A stretch of DNA of 58,035 nucleotides from Lachnospiraceae bacterium (GTDB lineage: Bacteria; Bacillota; Clostridia; Lachnospirales; Lachnospiraceae): contig JAQXIR010000022.1 of the NCBI GenBank assembly GCA_029007885.1, positions 1 through 58,035 of the forward strand, read 5' to 3'. Position 1 is the first letter of the stretch. Every line of letters starts with the position of its first letter. Below, one piece after another: positions 16,979 to 25,872 of this stretch. The position numbers were made by a program, and so were the translations under genes. The notes under the pieces were generated by a model that worked only from the letters and a program-made list of their open reading frames with translations, was not told the DNA's origin and did no database searches.

Positions 16979-17899
16979 TTATTTTTTAAACTCCTCTGCA
17001 ATCTCACTAAGTTTTCTGAGTCTATGATTTACACCGCTTTTTCCAACCGGCGGATTTAAATATTGTCCCAATTCTTTTAAAGTAGCATCCGGATGCTCCA
17101 GACGCACTTCTGCCATTTCCCTCAAATTTTCGGGAAGATTTTCAAATCCGTAAGTTTTCTGCAGCATGGTAATATCCGCTATCTGTTTAGCCGCTGCGTT
17201 CACTGTCTTTGTAATGTTAGCGGCTTCACAATTCACACGTCGATTAATGGAATTGCGCATTTCCTTTACAATACGGAGATTTTCAAAATTCATCAGTGAA
17301 ACATGCGCTTCACAGATATTAAGAAAGTCAACAATATTAGAACCTTCTTTTAAATATACAACAAAATACTTCTTTCTTGGAATCACTTTGGCATCCAATT
17401 CAAAATCCCACAGAATCTGTTGAATCTGTCCTGCCTGCTTTTCCGTTCCGGTTACCAGTTCCAGATGATACCCTTTTGCCGGATCACTCATAGAGCCCGC
17501 ACACAAAAACACACCTCTTAAAAAAGAACGTTTACAACATGCGTTCTTAATCAAAATCGGGCTGACCGGTTCCGTGAATCCATGAAAAGTACCGTCATCT
17601 CCAATCAATCGGGTTGTTTTAAAAATATTCCATACATCTTCGCGATCGGTAATTTGAAGAATGCTGTCATTCCCTTCCGAACCTACAGCCTCTATATTAA
17701 ATGTTTTCCTTAATAAAGTAAAGCACTTTCTTAAGACAGCCTCATTTTCGGTTTCCAGCAGTAAAACATTGCTTCCGTCATTTTGTCTTTTAATTCTGCC
17801 ACAAAAATGTAAGATGGCAGCAAATTCTGCAATTTGGCAATGCCTTGCGGGGCTTATGTGTTTTGCCAGTTCTTCCTTTACATCCGATGAAAAAGACAT
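16979..17899 (-). CDS. whiA: DNA-binding protein WhiA
   Basis: A 306-residue protein with an N-terminal LAGLIDADG-like half (FAAILHFCGRI, CCKRSFLRGVFLCAGSM) and a C-terminal helix-turn-helix (ADITMLQKTYGFENLPENLREMAEVRLEHPDATLKELG, then KSGVNHRLRKL). In Bacillus it affects division and chromosome segregation; in actinobacteria it controls sporulation. GGGAGGTGAT is an almost perfect ribosome binding site. It sits between rapZ and the Crh-like gene as in B. subtilis, except that the usual yvcK/mgfK gene between rapZ and whiA is missing. Confidence 0.94.
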   Translation of the reverse strand: MSFSSDVKEELAKHISPARHCQIAEFAAILHFCGRIKRQNDGSNVLLLETENEAVLRKCFTLLRKTFNIEAVGSEGNDSILQITDREDVWNIFKTTRLIGDDGTFHGFTEPVSPILIKNACCKRSFLRGVFLCAGSMSDPAKGYHLELVTGTEKQAGQIQQILWDFELDAKVIPRKKYFVVYLKEGSNIVDFLNICEAHVSLMNFENLRIVKEMRNSINRRVNCEAANITKTVNAAAKQIADITMLQKTYGFENLPENLREMAEVRLEHPDATLKELGQYLNPPVGKSGVNHRLRKLSEIAEEFKK

Positions 17900-17917
17900 C
17901 CAATCACCTCCCGGTTA

Positions 17918-18778
17918 CTACCTGATATCACGGTGACTGATATTCAGACCATAGTTTCCTTTGTCTTTCATACGCCGGTACAATTCATTTGCCAAAGTCA
18001 CAGACCGGTGTTGTCCTCCCGTACATCCAATCGCAATAACAAGTTGGTATTTTCCTTCTTTTACATATCCCGGTAACAGAAATTCCAGAAAATCTGCAAG
18101 TTTTGCAAGAAATTCCTCTGCCTGCGGGAAATTCATAACATAATCCTGAACCGGTTTATCATTTCCGGTCATCGGTTTTAATTCTTCGATATAAAATGGA
18201 TTCGGCAGAAATCGCACGTCAAATACAAGGTCAGCATCTGCCGGAATTCCGTTCTTATACCCAAATGATACAATATTAATCATCAGGCTGTTATATTCTT
18301 CGTTATTTACAAAGATTTTATCCAGTTCTTCTTTCAATTCTCTTGTCAGGAGTTTGGAAGTATCGATAATATAGTCGGATTTTTCCTTAATCCCCTGCAA
18401 AATCTTACGTTCTCTTTTGATTCCGTCTTCAATTCTACCGTTCGGTGTATTGGAGAGCGGATGCATTCTTCTGCTTTCTTTGTAACGTCTGATTAACGTT
18501 TCGTCATTTGCATCCATAAACAGAATTTCAAAGAAATATCCTTTTTCCCGTAAAGTCTCGAGACTTTTCTGCGCATCTCCGAAATTCTGGTCGGCACGGA
18601 CGTCTAAACCGAGTGCGACTTTCTGAAGTTCCGCATTCGGAGTTGCAATCAGTTCTACAAATTTTCCGATGAGCGGAACCGGAAGATTATCTACACAGTA
18701 AAAACCGGTATCTTCCAATAATTTTAATGCCGTTCTTTTTCCGCCGCCGCTCATTCCTGTCACAATGACAAATCTCAT
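17918..18778 (-). CDS. rapZ: RapZ (YvcJ) nucleotide-binding protein
   Basis: A 286-residue P-loop protein of the RapZ/YvcJ family. RapZ guides RNase E to a small RNA in E. coli; in Firmicutes YvcJ affects competence and its RNA role is unproven. N-terminal VTGMSGGGKRTALKLLED is the P-loop; Gly8 and Lys14 are kept but the next residue is Arg15 instead of Ser/Thr, with Thr16 after it. FCVDNLPV, the RRMHPLS loop and C-terminal IGCTGGQHRSVTLANEL (GCTGGxHRS, family signature) are intact. Its ATG overlaps the murB stop by four bases, so the two are translationally coupled. Confidence 0.93.
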   Translation of the reverse strand: MRFVIVTGMSGGGKRTALKLLEDTGFYCVDNLPVPLIGKFVELIATPNAELQKVALGLDVRADQNFGDAQKSLETLREKGYFFEILFMDANDETLIRRYKESRRMHPLSNTPNGRIEDGIKRERKILQGIKEKSDYIIDTSKLLTRELKEELDKIFVNNEEYNSLMINIVSFGYKNGIPADADLVFDVRFLPNPFYIEELKPMTGNDKPVQDYVMNFPQAEEFLAKLADFLEFLLPGYVKEGKYQLVIAIGCTGGQHRSVTLANELYRRMKDKGNYGLNISHRDIR

Positions 18779-19692
18779 TCAAATTCTCCCAAAAAGATAA
18801 CTTCCGGTTCCAGGTTGATTCCGGAAGTCTCTTTTACCTGCCTCTGTATTTTCTGCATCAGACAATAAATATCCGTTGCTGTTGCGTTATCCCGATTTAT
18901 CACAAAACCACAATGTTTTTCGGAAACCTGTGCACCACCGACCATAGCTCCGCTAAGACCGGCTTCCATAATCAGTTTTCCTGCGAAATTCCCTGCCGGC
19001 CGCTTAAAAGTAGAACCCGCACTCGGATATTCAAGCGGCTGCTTTTCTCTTCTCCTGGCAGCAAAATCTGCCATTTTAGCTGTAATACCATCTTGGTCAC
19101 CCGGTATTAATTGCAGTTTTACCGAAAGAACGATACCCGCTTCTCTTTTTAAGATGCTTGTCCGATAACCAAATTCCATTTCTTCATCGGTGAGCGTCCT
19201 TATCTCTCCTTCTGCTGTCAGAAGCGTTACTTCCCGGACAATCTGCTTCATTTCTCCGTCATATGCCCCGGCATTCATGACGATGGCTCCACCGATGCTT
19301 CCCGGAATTCCGGATGCAAATTCCATCCCCGATAATTCTGCTTTCATTGCCTCTTTTGCCACTACAGCAAGCAATGCCCCTGCCTGTGCACACACGCAAT
19401 CCTCTTCTATGGAAATCTTCGACATTTCTCTCCCGATTTCCAACACCGCGCCGCGATAACCGTTATCGGAAACAAGAAGGTTACTTCCGTTCCCGATGAC
19501 AAAATAGGAAATGGATTTTTCCCGCAAGAAGGCAATTGTATTACGCAGCTGCTCTATATTTTGCACCACTACATACGCATCTGCATTTCCCCCGACACGA
19601 AACGTCGTATGCCTGCTCATAGGTTCCTCTGTAAGCACTGTGCCTTTGGGAAGAATGGTTTTCAGTTCTTCTGTCCAAGTTGTGTCTGTCAT
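18775..19692 (-). CDS. murB: UDP-N-acetylenolpyruvoylglucosamine reductase MurB
   Basis: FAD enzyme making UDP-N-acetylmuramate for peptidoglycan, 305 residues. The FAD-binding domain shows SRHTTFRVGGNADAYV, YFVIGNGSNLLVSDNGYRGAVL and SGIPGSIGGAIVMNAGAYDGEM; the catalytic serine lies in EYPSAGSTFKRPAGNFAGKLI, and the last Glu in EPEVIFLG. This is a type II MurB by length. It heads the murB-rapZ-whiA-crh cluster, 92 bp after glcK. Confidence 0.96.
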   Translation of the reverse strand: MTDTTWTEELKTILPKGTVLTEEPMSRHTTFRVGGNADAYVVVQNIEQLRNTIAFLREKSISYFVIGNGSNLLVSDNGYRGAVLEIGREMSKISIEEDCVCAQAGALLAVVAKEAMKAELSGMEFASGIPGSIGGAIVMNAGAYDGEMKQIVREVTLLTAEGEIRTLTDEEMEFGYRTSILKREAGIVLSVKLQLIPGDQDGITAKMADFAARRREKQPLEYPSAGSTFKRPAGNFAGKLIMEAGLSGAMVGGAQVSEKHCGFVINRDNATATDIYCLMQKIQRQVKETSGINLEPEVIFLGEFE

Positions 19693-19784
19693 ACTTTATT
19701 TCCTGTCCAAATTCCTATCGGTATTTTCCTTTTACTGTATGATACTTCTTCTTTGTTTATTCATACTTTACAAAAGAAAATCCT

Positions 19785-20720
19785 TTAGCCGATAACAAGT
19801 TTTGCGGAACCATAGATTCCGGCATCATTTCCAAGTGTTGCTAAGGCAAATTTTGCATTTTTTGCTCCCGGAAATGCATATTTATCAAAGTAAGGTTTCA
19901 TATAATCAATTACCACTTCTCCGGCTTTGGAAACACCTCCGCCGATTACAAAGATTTCGGGATTTACGACGCTTGCAACATTGGCAAGTCCTTTTCCAAG
20001 GTACTTTCCATACATTTCAGCAATCTCTTTTGCCAGTTCATCGCCCGCCTTTACAGCATCCCATACGCTCTTTGCTGTTACTTCTTCGTTGCGCAATACA
20101 CTTTCCTTGCTGCTGTCAGCCAGTTTCTTTTTCGCAAGTCTTACAATACCGGTAGCTGATGCGTACTGCTCTAAACATCCTGTATTTCCACATCCGCAGG
20201 ATTCCGTTTCTTCATCATTCAGATGAATATGTCCGATTTCACCGCCCGCTCCGTTGGAACCGCAGATAATCTGTCCGTTTAAAATAATGCCGCCGCCGAC
20301 GCCGGTACCAAGCGTTACCGCTACCATATTGGCATGTCCCTGACCGCCGCCTTTCCACATTTCACCGAGAGCCGCTACGTTTGCATCGTTACCGGTTTTT
20401 ACGGGAACGCCTAAGAGTTCTCCCAGTTCTTTATTTGGATTATACATATTCCATCCTAAATTGGCTGCCATTAAAACCGTTCCGTCATCCGTTACAGGAC
20501 CCGGAACACCAAGTCCTACGCCTGCGATATCTTTTTTAGCGATTCCTTCCTGTTTCATCTTAACTAAAATGCTTCCTGCAATATCCGGAATAATACTCTC
20601 TCCCTTGTTTTCCGTTCTTGTCGGAATCTCCCATTTATCCTTAAGATCTCCTTCCATATCGAAATATCCGAGTTTTACTGTTGTTCCTCCTACATCTACA
20701 CCAAATACATATTTGCTCAT
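19785..20720 (-). CDS. glcK: ROK family glucokinase
   Basis: Cytoplasmic glucose kinase, 311 residues. ATP-binding motif FGVDVGGTTVKLGYFD at the N-terminus, GLGVPGPV, and the ROK zinc motif CGCGNTGCLEQYAS near residue 172. VTLGTGVGGGIILNG and GNDANVAALGEMW (catalytic Asp in GNDANVA) match GlcK. No DNA-binding domain, so it is a kinase rather than a ROK repressor. GGAGG lies about ten bases before the ATG. Lying next to hprK and near crh, it forms part of a carbon-control neighbourhood. Confidence 0.93.
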   Translation of the reverse strand: MSKYVFGVDVGGTTVKLGYFDMEGDLKDKWEIPTRTENKGESIIPDIAGSILVKMKQEGIAKKDIAGVGLGVPGPVTDDGTVLMAANLGWNMYNPNKELGELLGVPVKTGNDANVAALGEMWKGGGQGHANMVAVTLGTGVGGGIILNGQIICGSNGAGGEIGHIHLNDEETESCGCGNTGCLEQYASATGIVRLAKKKLADSSKESVLRNEEVTAKSVWDAVKAGDELAKEIAEMYGKYLGKGLANVASVVNPEIFVIGGGVSKAGEVVIDYMKPYFDKYAFPGAKNAKFALATLGNDAGIYGSAKLVIG

Positions 20721-20744
20721 GCCCTAATCCTCCGATTTTTTTAT

Positions 20745-21683
20745 TTATTCTTCATCATCACGTTTTTTGGAAAGAGAAGCCTGTACTCTCTGGTACAATG
20801 CCTGTGCTGCGTTATAACCCATCTTCTTCTGACGATGGTTAACTGCTGCCGATTCACAAATAATTGCCAAGTTACGTCCCGGTCTTATCGGGATATTATG
20901 GCAGACTACCTTATTGCCAAGATACTCCGTATATTCTTCTTCCAGTCCGAGTCGGTCATATTCTTTATCTTTATCCCAGTCTTCAAGACGGATTACCAAA
21001 TCAATCGACTGTGTATCTTTAACGCTGGATACACCGTACAAGGTCTTTACATCAATAATTCCGATACCGCGCAATTCAATAAAATGTTTCGTAATGTCCG
21101 GTGCTGAACCAATCAGCGTATCATCACTGACTTTACGAATTTCCACAACATCGTCCGTAACAAGACGATGTCCACGTTTTACCAGTTCAAGTGCTGCTTC
21201 CGACTTACCGATGCCGCTTTCTCCCGTAATCAGGACACCTTCACCGTAAACATCGACAAGCACACCATGAACAGAAATACATGGAGCAAGTTTTACATTC
21301 AGCCAGCGGATAATCTCTGCCGTAAAAGCAGATGTTGCTTTTTTTGTCATTAAGAGGGGAACCCCTTTTTCAATCGCTTTTTTCAGAAAATACTTGTCCG
21401 GATGCAGCTCTCTGCAGAATACAATTCCCGGAATCGGATAGGAAAGAAGTTTTTCGTAAATCTCTTCCTTTCTCTTCGGGGAAAGCCCCTCCATATAAGT
21501 ATATTCCACAAATCCGATAATCTGCAGTCGTGATGCTTCATAGTGTTCAAAGTATCCCGCCAGCTGCAACGCCGGTCTGTTGATATCCGGCTGATTAATC
21601 TTAATCGTTTTGATATCAATTTCAGGAGTCAGATTCTCCAATTGCATTTTTTCAATTACTCGTAAAAGGCTGACACTTGCCAT
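20745..21683 (-). CDS. hprK: HPr kinase/phosphorylase
   Basis: Bifunctional enzyme that phosphorylates Ser46 of HPr and Crh with ATP and removes it again, setting catabolite repression. The 312 residues show an N-terminal HprK domain and a C-terminal kinase with Walker A GESGIGKSEAALELVKRGH near residue 155, DDVVEI, and the family signature IPIRPGRNLAIICESAAVNHRQKKMGYNA near 265. In this window its likely partner is the Ser46-containing Crh-like protein; a normal HPr must lie elsewhere. It starts 29 bp after uvrC ends. Confidence 0.95.
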   Translation of the reverse strand: MASVSLLRVIEKMQLENLTPEIDIKTIKINQPDINRPALQLAGYFEHYEASRLQIIGFVEYTYMEGLSPKRKEEIYEKLLSYPIPGIVFCRELHPDKYFLKKAIEKGVPLLMTKKATSAFTAEIIRWLNVKLAPCISVHGVLVDVYGEGVLITGESGIGKSEAALELVKRGHRLVTDDVVEIRKVSDDTLIGSAPDITKHFIELRGIGIIDVKTLYGVSSVKDTQSIDLVIRLEDWDKDKEYDRLGLEEEYTEYLGNKVVCHNIPIRPGRNLAIICESAAVNHRQKKMGYNAAQALYQRVQASLSKKRDDEE

Positions 21684-21712
21684 CTTTTCCCCTCCATTCC
21701 GATGTCTTTACG

Positions 21713-23593
21713 TCATTCTACCACAGAACCATGAAAAAAAGAATAGATTTCTTCTGCAATATTCCGCGGAATTCCTTCCACGGAAAGAAAAGTCTCCACA
21801 TCTGCATTTTTTATCTCTTCGATACTTCCAAAATGTCTCATCAATGCTTTTCTTCTGCTTGGTCCGATACCCGGTATTTCATCCAGAACCGAATGAACCT
21901 GGCTTTTGCTTCTTAAAGAACGATGATATTCAATTGCAAATCTGTGCGCCTCATCCTGAATTCTGGTAACAAGTTTAAACCCTTCCGAATTCCGGTCGAT
22001 GGGAATCTCTTCATTGTGATAATAAAGTCCTCTCGTGCGGTGGTTATCATCCTTAACCATTCCACACACCGGAATCGACAGATGCAGTTCATCAAGTACG
22101 GCCTGTGCAATATTGACCTGCCCCTTTCCGCCATCCATCAGAAGAAGATCCGGAAATTTCGTAAAACTGCCATACTCCGTCTCCAGCTGCTTTTGAGAGA
22201 GTTCTTTTGTCTCCTCCATTCCATGCACAAATCTTCTTGTCAGTACTTCTTTCATGCAGGCATAATCATCCGGTCCGCTGACTGTTTTGATTCTGAATTT
22301 CCGGTAGTCGCTCCGTTTTGGTTTTCCCTTTTCATAAACAACCATGGAACCGACGTTTTCAAATCCGCTGATATTGGAAATATCAAAAGCTTCCATACGA
22401 TTGATACCCGGAAGATGAAGGAGCGCTGCAATTTCTTTAACAGCTCCGATGGTTCTGCCTTCTTCCCGCTTCATCCGTTCTTTATCCTGATGTAAAATAA
22501 GCTGTGCATTCTTCCTTGCAAGTTCTACCAGTTTTTCCTTACTTCCTTTTTTAGGTACCCGCAGATAAACTCTTGCGTTTCTTTTTTGTGAAAGCCATTT
22601 TTCAATCACTTCCCCATCCTCAATCTCTTCCTGCAGCATAATCTCTCTGGGGATGTAAGGCGTTCCCGCATAAAACTGTTTTACAAAGCTTGACAGGGTA
22701 TCCTTGTGTTCACTTTCTCCTGCCGTTTTCATATAAAAATGCTCTCTTCCGATCAGTTTGCCTCCCCGCACAAAAAATACCTGTACAACCGTATCGCGAT
22801 CTTCTGACGCGAATGCCAGAATGTCACGATCTTCCTCTTCGCTGTCCGTTATTTTCTGTTTCTGGGCAATCTGTTTGACGCTTGCATAAAGATCCCGGTA
22901 TTGCGCTGCCTCTTCAAACTTAAGATTCTGCGATGCTTCCTGCATTTTCTTTTCCAGATCAGGTAAAATTTTCCCGTAGTTCCCGTTTAAGAAATCAAGC
23001 GCCTCATTGACCCGATTGCGATACTCTTCCTGCGATACATTTCCCTGACAGGGCGCAGTACACTGATGAATATGGAAATTCAGACAGGGTCTTCCCTGCC
23101 CGCAGTCCCGTGGCAGCACTTTGTTGCATGTCCGAAGTTTGTATAATTTATTAATCAGTTCAATCGTGTCTTTGACAGCTCCTGCACTTGTATACGGTCC
23201 GAAATACCGCGATTTGTCCTTTTTCATTTCCCGTGAAAAAAGTACTCTCGGATACGCTTCAGACACTGTAACCTTGATATAGGGATATGTCTTATCGTCC
23301 ACAAGCATGGTGTTATATTTCGGACGATGCTCTTTAATCAGATTATTCTCCAGCACCAATGCTTCCAGTTCAGAATCGGTAACAATATATTCAAACCTGG
23401 CTATCTTGCTCACCATTCTGTCAATCCACGGTCCTCTTCCGATATTTGCACGAAAATAAGAGCGTACCCTGTTTCTTAGGCTGATTGCCTTTCCCACGTA
23501 AATGATGGTATCGTCTTCATCCCGCATCAGGTATACGCCCGGTTTTGCCGGCAGTTTCTTCAATTCTTCGGCTATGTCAAAATGTTCATTCAT
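21713..23593 (-). CDS. uvrC: Excinuclease ABC subunit UvrC
   Basis: Nucleotide-excision-repair nuclease making both incisions around lesions, 626 residues. GIY-YIG domain at the N-terminus ([20 protein letters not shown]), a Cys-rich loop ([23 protein letters not shown]), the UvrB-interacting UVR motif near residue 210 ([11 protein letters not shown]), the RNase H-like endonuclease half ([15 protein letters not shown]) and a C-terminal helix-hairpin-helix pair ([18 protein letters not shown]). All domains are present. It begins three bases after ftsH ends; the ribosome binding site is weak, so translational coupling is likely. Confidence 0.96.
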   Translation of the reverse strand: MNEHFDIAEELKKLPAKPGVYLMRDEDDTIIYVGKAISLRNRVRSYFRANIGRGPWIDRMVSKIARFEYIVTDSELEALVLENNLIKEHRPKYNTMLVDDKTYPYIKVTVSEAYPRVLFSREMKKDKSRYFGPYTSAGAVKDTIELINKLYKLRTCNKVLPRDCGQGRPCLNFHIHQCTAPCQGNVSQEEYRNRVNEALDFLNGNYGKILPDLEKKMQEASQNLKFEEAAQYRDLYASVKQIAQKQKITDSEEEDRDILAFASEDRDTVVQVFFVRGGKLIGREHFYMKTAGESEHKDTLSSFVKQFYAGTPYIPREIMLQEEIEDGEVIEKWLSQKRNARVYLRVPKKGSKEKLVELARKNAQLILHQDKERMKREEGRTIGAVKEIAALLHLPGINRMEAFDISNISGFENVGSMVVYEKGKPKRSDYRKFRIKTVSGPDDYACMKEVLTRRFVHGMEETKELSQKQLETEYGSFTKFPDLLLMDGGKGQVNIAQAVLDELHLSIPVCGMVKDDNHRTRGLYYHNEEIPIDRNSEGFKLVTRIQDEAHRFAIEYHRSLRSKSQVHSVLDEIPGIGPSRRKALMRHFGSIEEIKNADVETFLSVEGIPRNIAEEIYSFFHGSVVE

Positions 23594-23596
23594 ACC

Positions 23597-25597
23597 TTAA
23601 GCCATATCTGTCTTATTTTCCTCTTGCTTTTTGGATTCTTCCTCCGGTTCAGGAATTCCTTTCAGTTCTCGGAAAATCTTCATGAATTCCTTACCGGTAA
23701 TCGTTTCTTTTTCAATCAAAAACTCTGCCAGTTTATCCATTACTTCACGGTTTTCATTCAGAAGTTCTTTGGCTTTTGCATAACTTTCCGCCAGCATCTT
23801 CATAACTTCTTCGTCAACTGCTGCCGCAGTAACATCGGCACAGTTTAAGGTAGCAGTTCCGTTCAAATATTTACTCTCTACCGTAGCAAGACCAATCAGT
23901 CCGAATTTCTTGCTCATGCCGTACTGTGTTACCATGGATTTTGCAATGTCGGTTGCTTTTTCAATGTCATTGGAAGCACCTGTCGTGACTGTGTCAAATA
24001 CAATTTCTTCGGCCGCACGACCACCCAAAATGCTGACTAACATATCGCGAAGCTCCGCTTCCGTATTTAAGAATTTCTCTTCTTCCGGCACCTGCATTAC
24101 ATAGCCGAGGGCGCCCATGGTTCTGGGAACAATCGTAATCTTCTGTACCGGTTCTGAATTCTTCTGCAATGCGGAAATCAAAGCATGCCCGATTTCATGG
24201 TAGGAAACAATCCGTCTTTCTTCCTTGCTCATGATACGATCTTTCTTTTCTTTTCCGACAAGTACCTGTTCTACCGCATCAAATAAATCTTTTTGATTAA
24301 CAAATTCTCTCTTTTCCTTAACGGCGTTGATTGCCGCCTCATTAATCATATTGGCAAGATCCGATCCGACCGCACCGCTTGTTGCAAGAGCGATTGCATC
24401 AAAATCTACACTTTCATCCATCTTGACATCTTTGGCATGTACTTTTAAAATCTCAACTCTTCCCTTTAAATCCGGCTTATCCACAATAATTCTACGGTCG
24501 AAACGTCCGGGACGCAGTAATGCTTTGTCCAAGATTTCAGGTCTGTTGGTCGCTCCCAAAATCAAAATACCCTTGGAAGAATCGAAACCATCCATTTCGG
24601 AAAGTAACTGGTTTAATGTCTGTTCTCTTTCTTCGTTACCTCCGCCGTATTTGGAATCCCTGCTTCGTCCGATTGCATCAATTTCGTCGATAAAAATAAT
24701 ACATGGTGCGTTCTTATTGGCTTCTTTAAAAAGGTCACGCACACGGGATGCTCCTACTCCGACATATAATTCGATAAAATCAGAACCTGTCAGAGAAAAG
24801 AACGGCACATGCGCTTCTCCGGCAACTGCCTTTGCAAGTAATGTCTTACCTGTTCCGGGCGGTCCTACAAGCAATGCTCCTTTTGGAAGTTTGGCACCGA
24901 TTTTTACATATTTCCCCGGATTATGCAGAAAATCCACCACTTCCTGTAATGATTCTTTTGCTTCATCCTCACCGGCCACATCTTTAAATGTAACACCGGT
25001 TTCTTTCTGGACATATACCTTGGCAGTACTCTTTCCGACTCCCATGACGCCACCGCTTTTTGACATTTTGCGGTAGGCAAAACTAATCACAAACCACAAA
25101 AGCAGAATCGGTAAGATATATGTCAGCAGAATTGATAAAATCAATCCGGAACTATCCGGTATATCAGGGCTGAACTCTACCCCCGCCGCAAGGAGACGCT
25201 CGGATAGTGCGTCATCGCTCTCCGCTCTTCCGGTATAGTAAGTCATCTGTGGTTTATTCTGTGCAAAAAGAGGGTTCACATCCTTATCGGGCTCTTCTTC
25301 CTTTGGCGTGATATCAATCCTGTCAGAAGAAATCTGAACGCTCTCCACCTTGCCCTGTTCAAGCATCTCCACAAATTCGTTATAAGGAATCTCTTTTGTG
25401 GTTGCATTATCAAAGACTTTCATCAGATAACTCATGCAAAGCAATATAATCAGCGATGCAATCAGCAGGAATAACAGGCTCTGCTTCTTAGGCTGGTTAT
25501 TGTTCCCTTCATTGTTTCCCCCGGAGTTTCTGTTCTCTCCCTGTCCGTTGTTTCCGCCGGGATTCTGACCTCCGTTTAAATTCGTATTATTTTCCAT
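23597..25597 (-). CDS. ftsH: ATP-dependent zinc metalloprotease FtsH
   Basis: Membrane-anchored AAA+ protease, 666 residues. A Gly/Asn-rich N-terminal tail (about 35 residues) precedes the first membrane segment; the extracytoplasmic FtsH_ext domain and second membrane segment end near residue 175. The AAA domain has Walker A GPPGTGKTLLAKA, Walker B CIIFIDEIDAI and the second region of homology NRPEILDKALLRPGRFDR. The protease zinc site is SYHEIGHAL. The Gly/Asn-rich tail is a lineage feature rather than part of the fold. GAGGAG precedes the ATG. Confidence 0.97.
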   Translation of the reverse strand: MENNTNLNGGQNPGGNNGQGENRNSGGNNEGNNNQPKKQSLLFLLIASLIILLCMSYLMKVFDNATTKEIPYNEFVEMLEQGKVESVQISSDRIDITPKEEEPDKDVNPLFAQNKPQMTYYTGRAESDDALSERLLAAGVEFSPDIPDSSGLILSILLTYILPILLLWFVISFAYRKMSKSGGVMGVGKSTAKVYVQKETGVTFKDVAGEDEAKESLQEVVDFLHNPGKYVKIGAKLPKGALLVGPPGTGKTLLAKAVAGEAHVPFFSLTGSDFIELYVGVGASRVRDLFKEANKNAPCIIFIDEIDAIGRSRDSKYGGGNEEREQTLNQLLSEMDGFDSSKGILILGATNRPEILDKALLRPGRFDRRIIVDKPDLKGRVEILKVHAKDVKMDESVDFDAIALATSGAVGSDLANMINEAAINAVKEKREFVNQKDLFDAVEQVLVGKEKKDRIMSKEERRIVSYHEIGHALISALQKNSEPVQKITIVPRTMGALGYVMQVPEEEKFLNTEAELRDMLVSILGGRAAEEIVFDTVTTGASNDIEKATDIAKSMVTQYGMSKKFGLIGLATVESKYLNGTATLNCADVTAAAVDEEVMKMLAESYAKAKELLNENREVMDKLAEFLIEKETITGKEFMKIFRELKGIPEPEEESKKQEENKTDMA

Positions 25598-25747
25598 AAA
25601 TCTCCTCTATCCGCATCATTTTGTAAAAACACCTTAAAAGTATTTTCAGGTGCCGTTAGATGCTGTCTCTTCCATTATAGTGATGCATGAATTTAAAATC
25701 AACAAAATTTCTGTGAAAAAAGTATGGATTTTCCGTTCGATTCGATG

Positions 25748-25753
25748 TATAAT
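25748..25753 (+). promoter_or_regulatory. -10 element of the pyrG promoter
   Basis: A perfect TATAAT with only a weak -35 (TGGATT at 25725-25730, 17 bp upstream). The start would fall near 25759-25760, inside ACAGTTG, and not on the GGGC start needed for the B. subtilis type of pyrG control. Confidence 0.55.
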
Positions 25754-25768
25754 AACACAGTTGAAACA

Positions 25769-25809
25769 AGGGAGTTTGGACATAATATGTCCTAACTCCC
25801 TCTTTTTTT
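25769..25809 (+). terminator. Leader terminator before pyrG
   Basis: AGGGAGTT (25769-25776) and AACTCCCT (25794-25801) plus GGACAT/ATGTCC form a 14-base-pair stem with a single T-T mismatch and three-base loop, followed by seven Ts (25803-25809). It has a T run only on the plus strand and the flanking genes are divergent, so no upstream gene needs it. It therefore acts as a pyrG attenuator. Confidence 0.75.
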
Positions 25810-25872
25810 ATTTCAAATTTTAACTAACAGGGATATTCACGTAACAATTTAGCTGAAAAAGGAGAGAAAACT

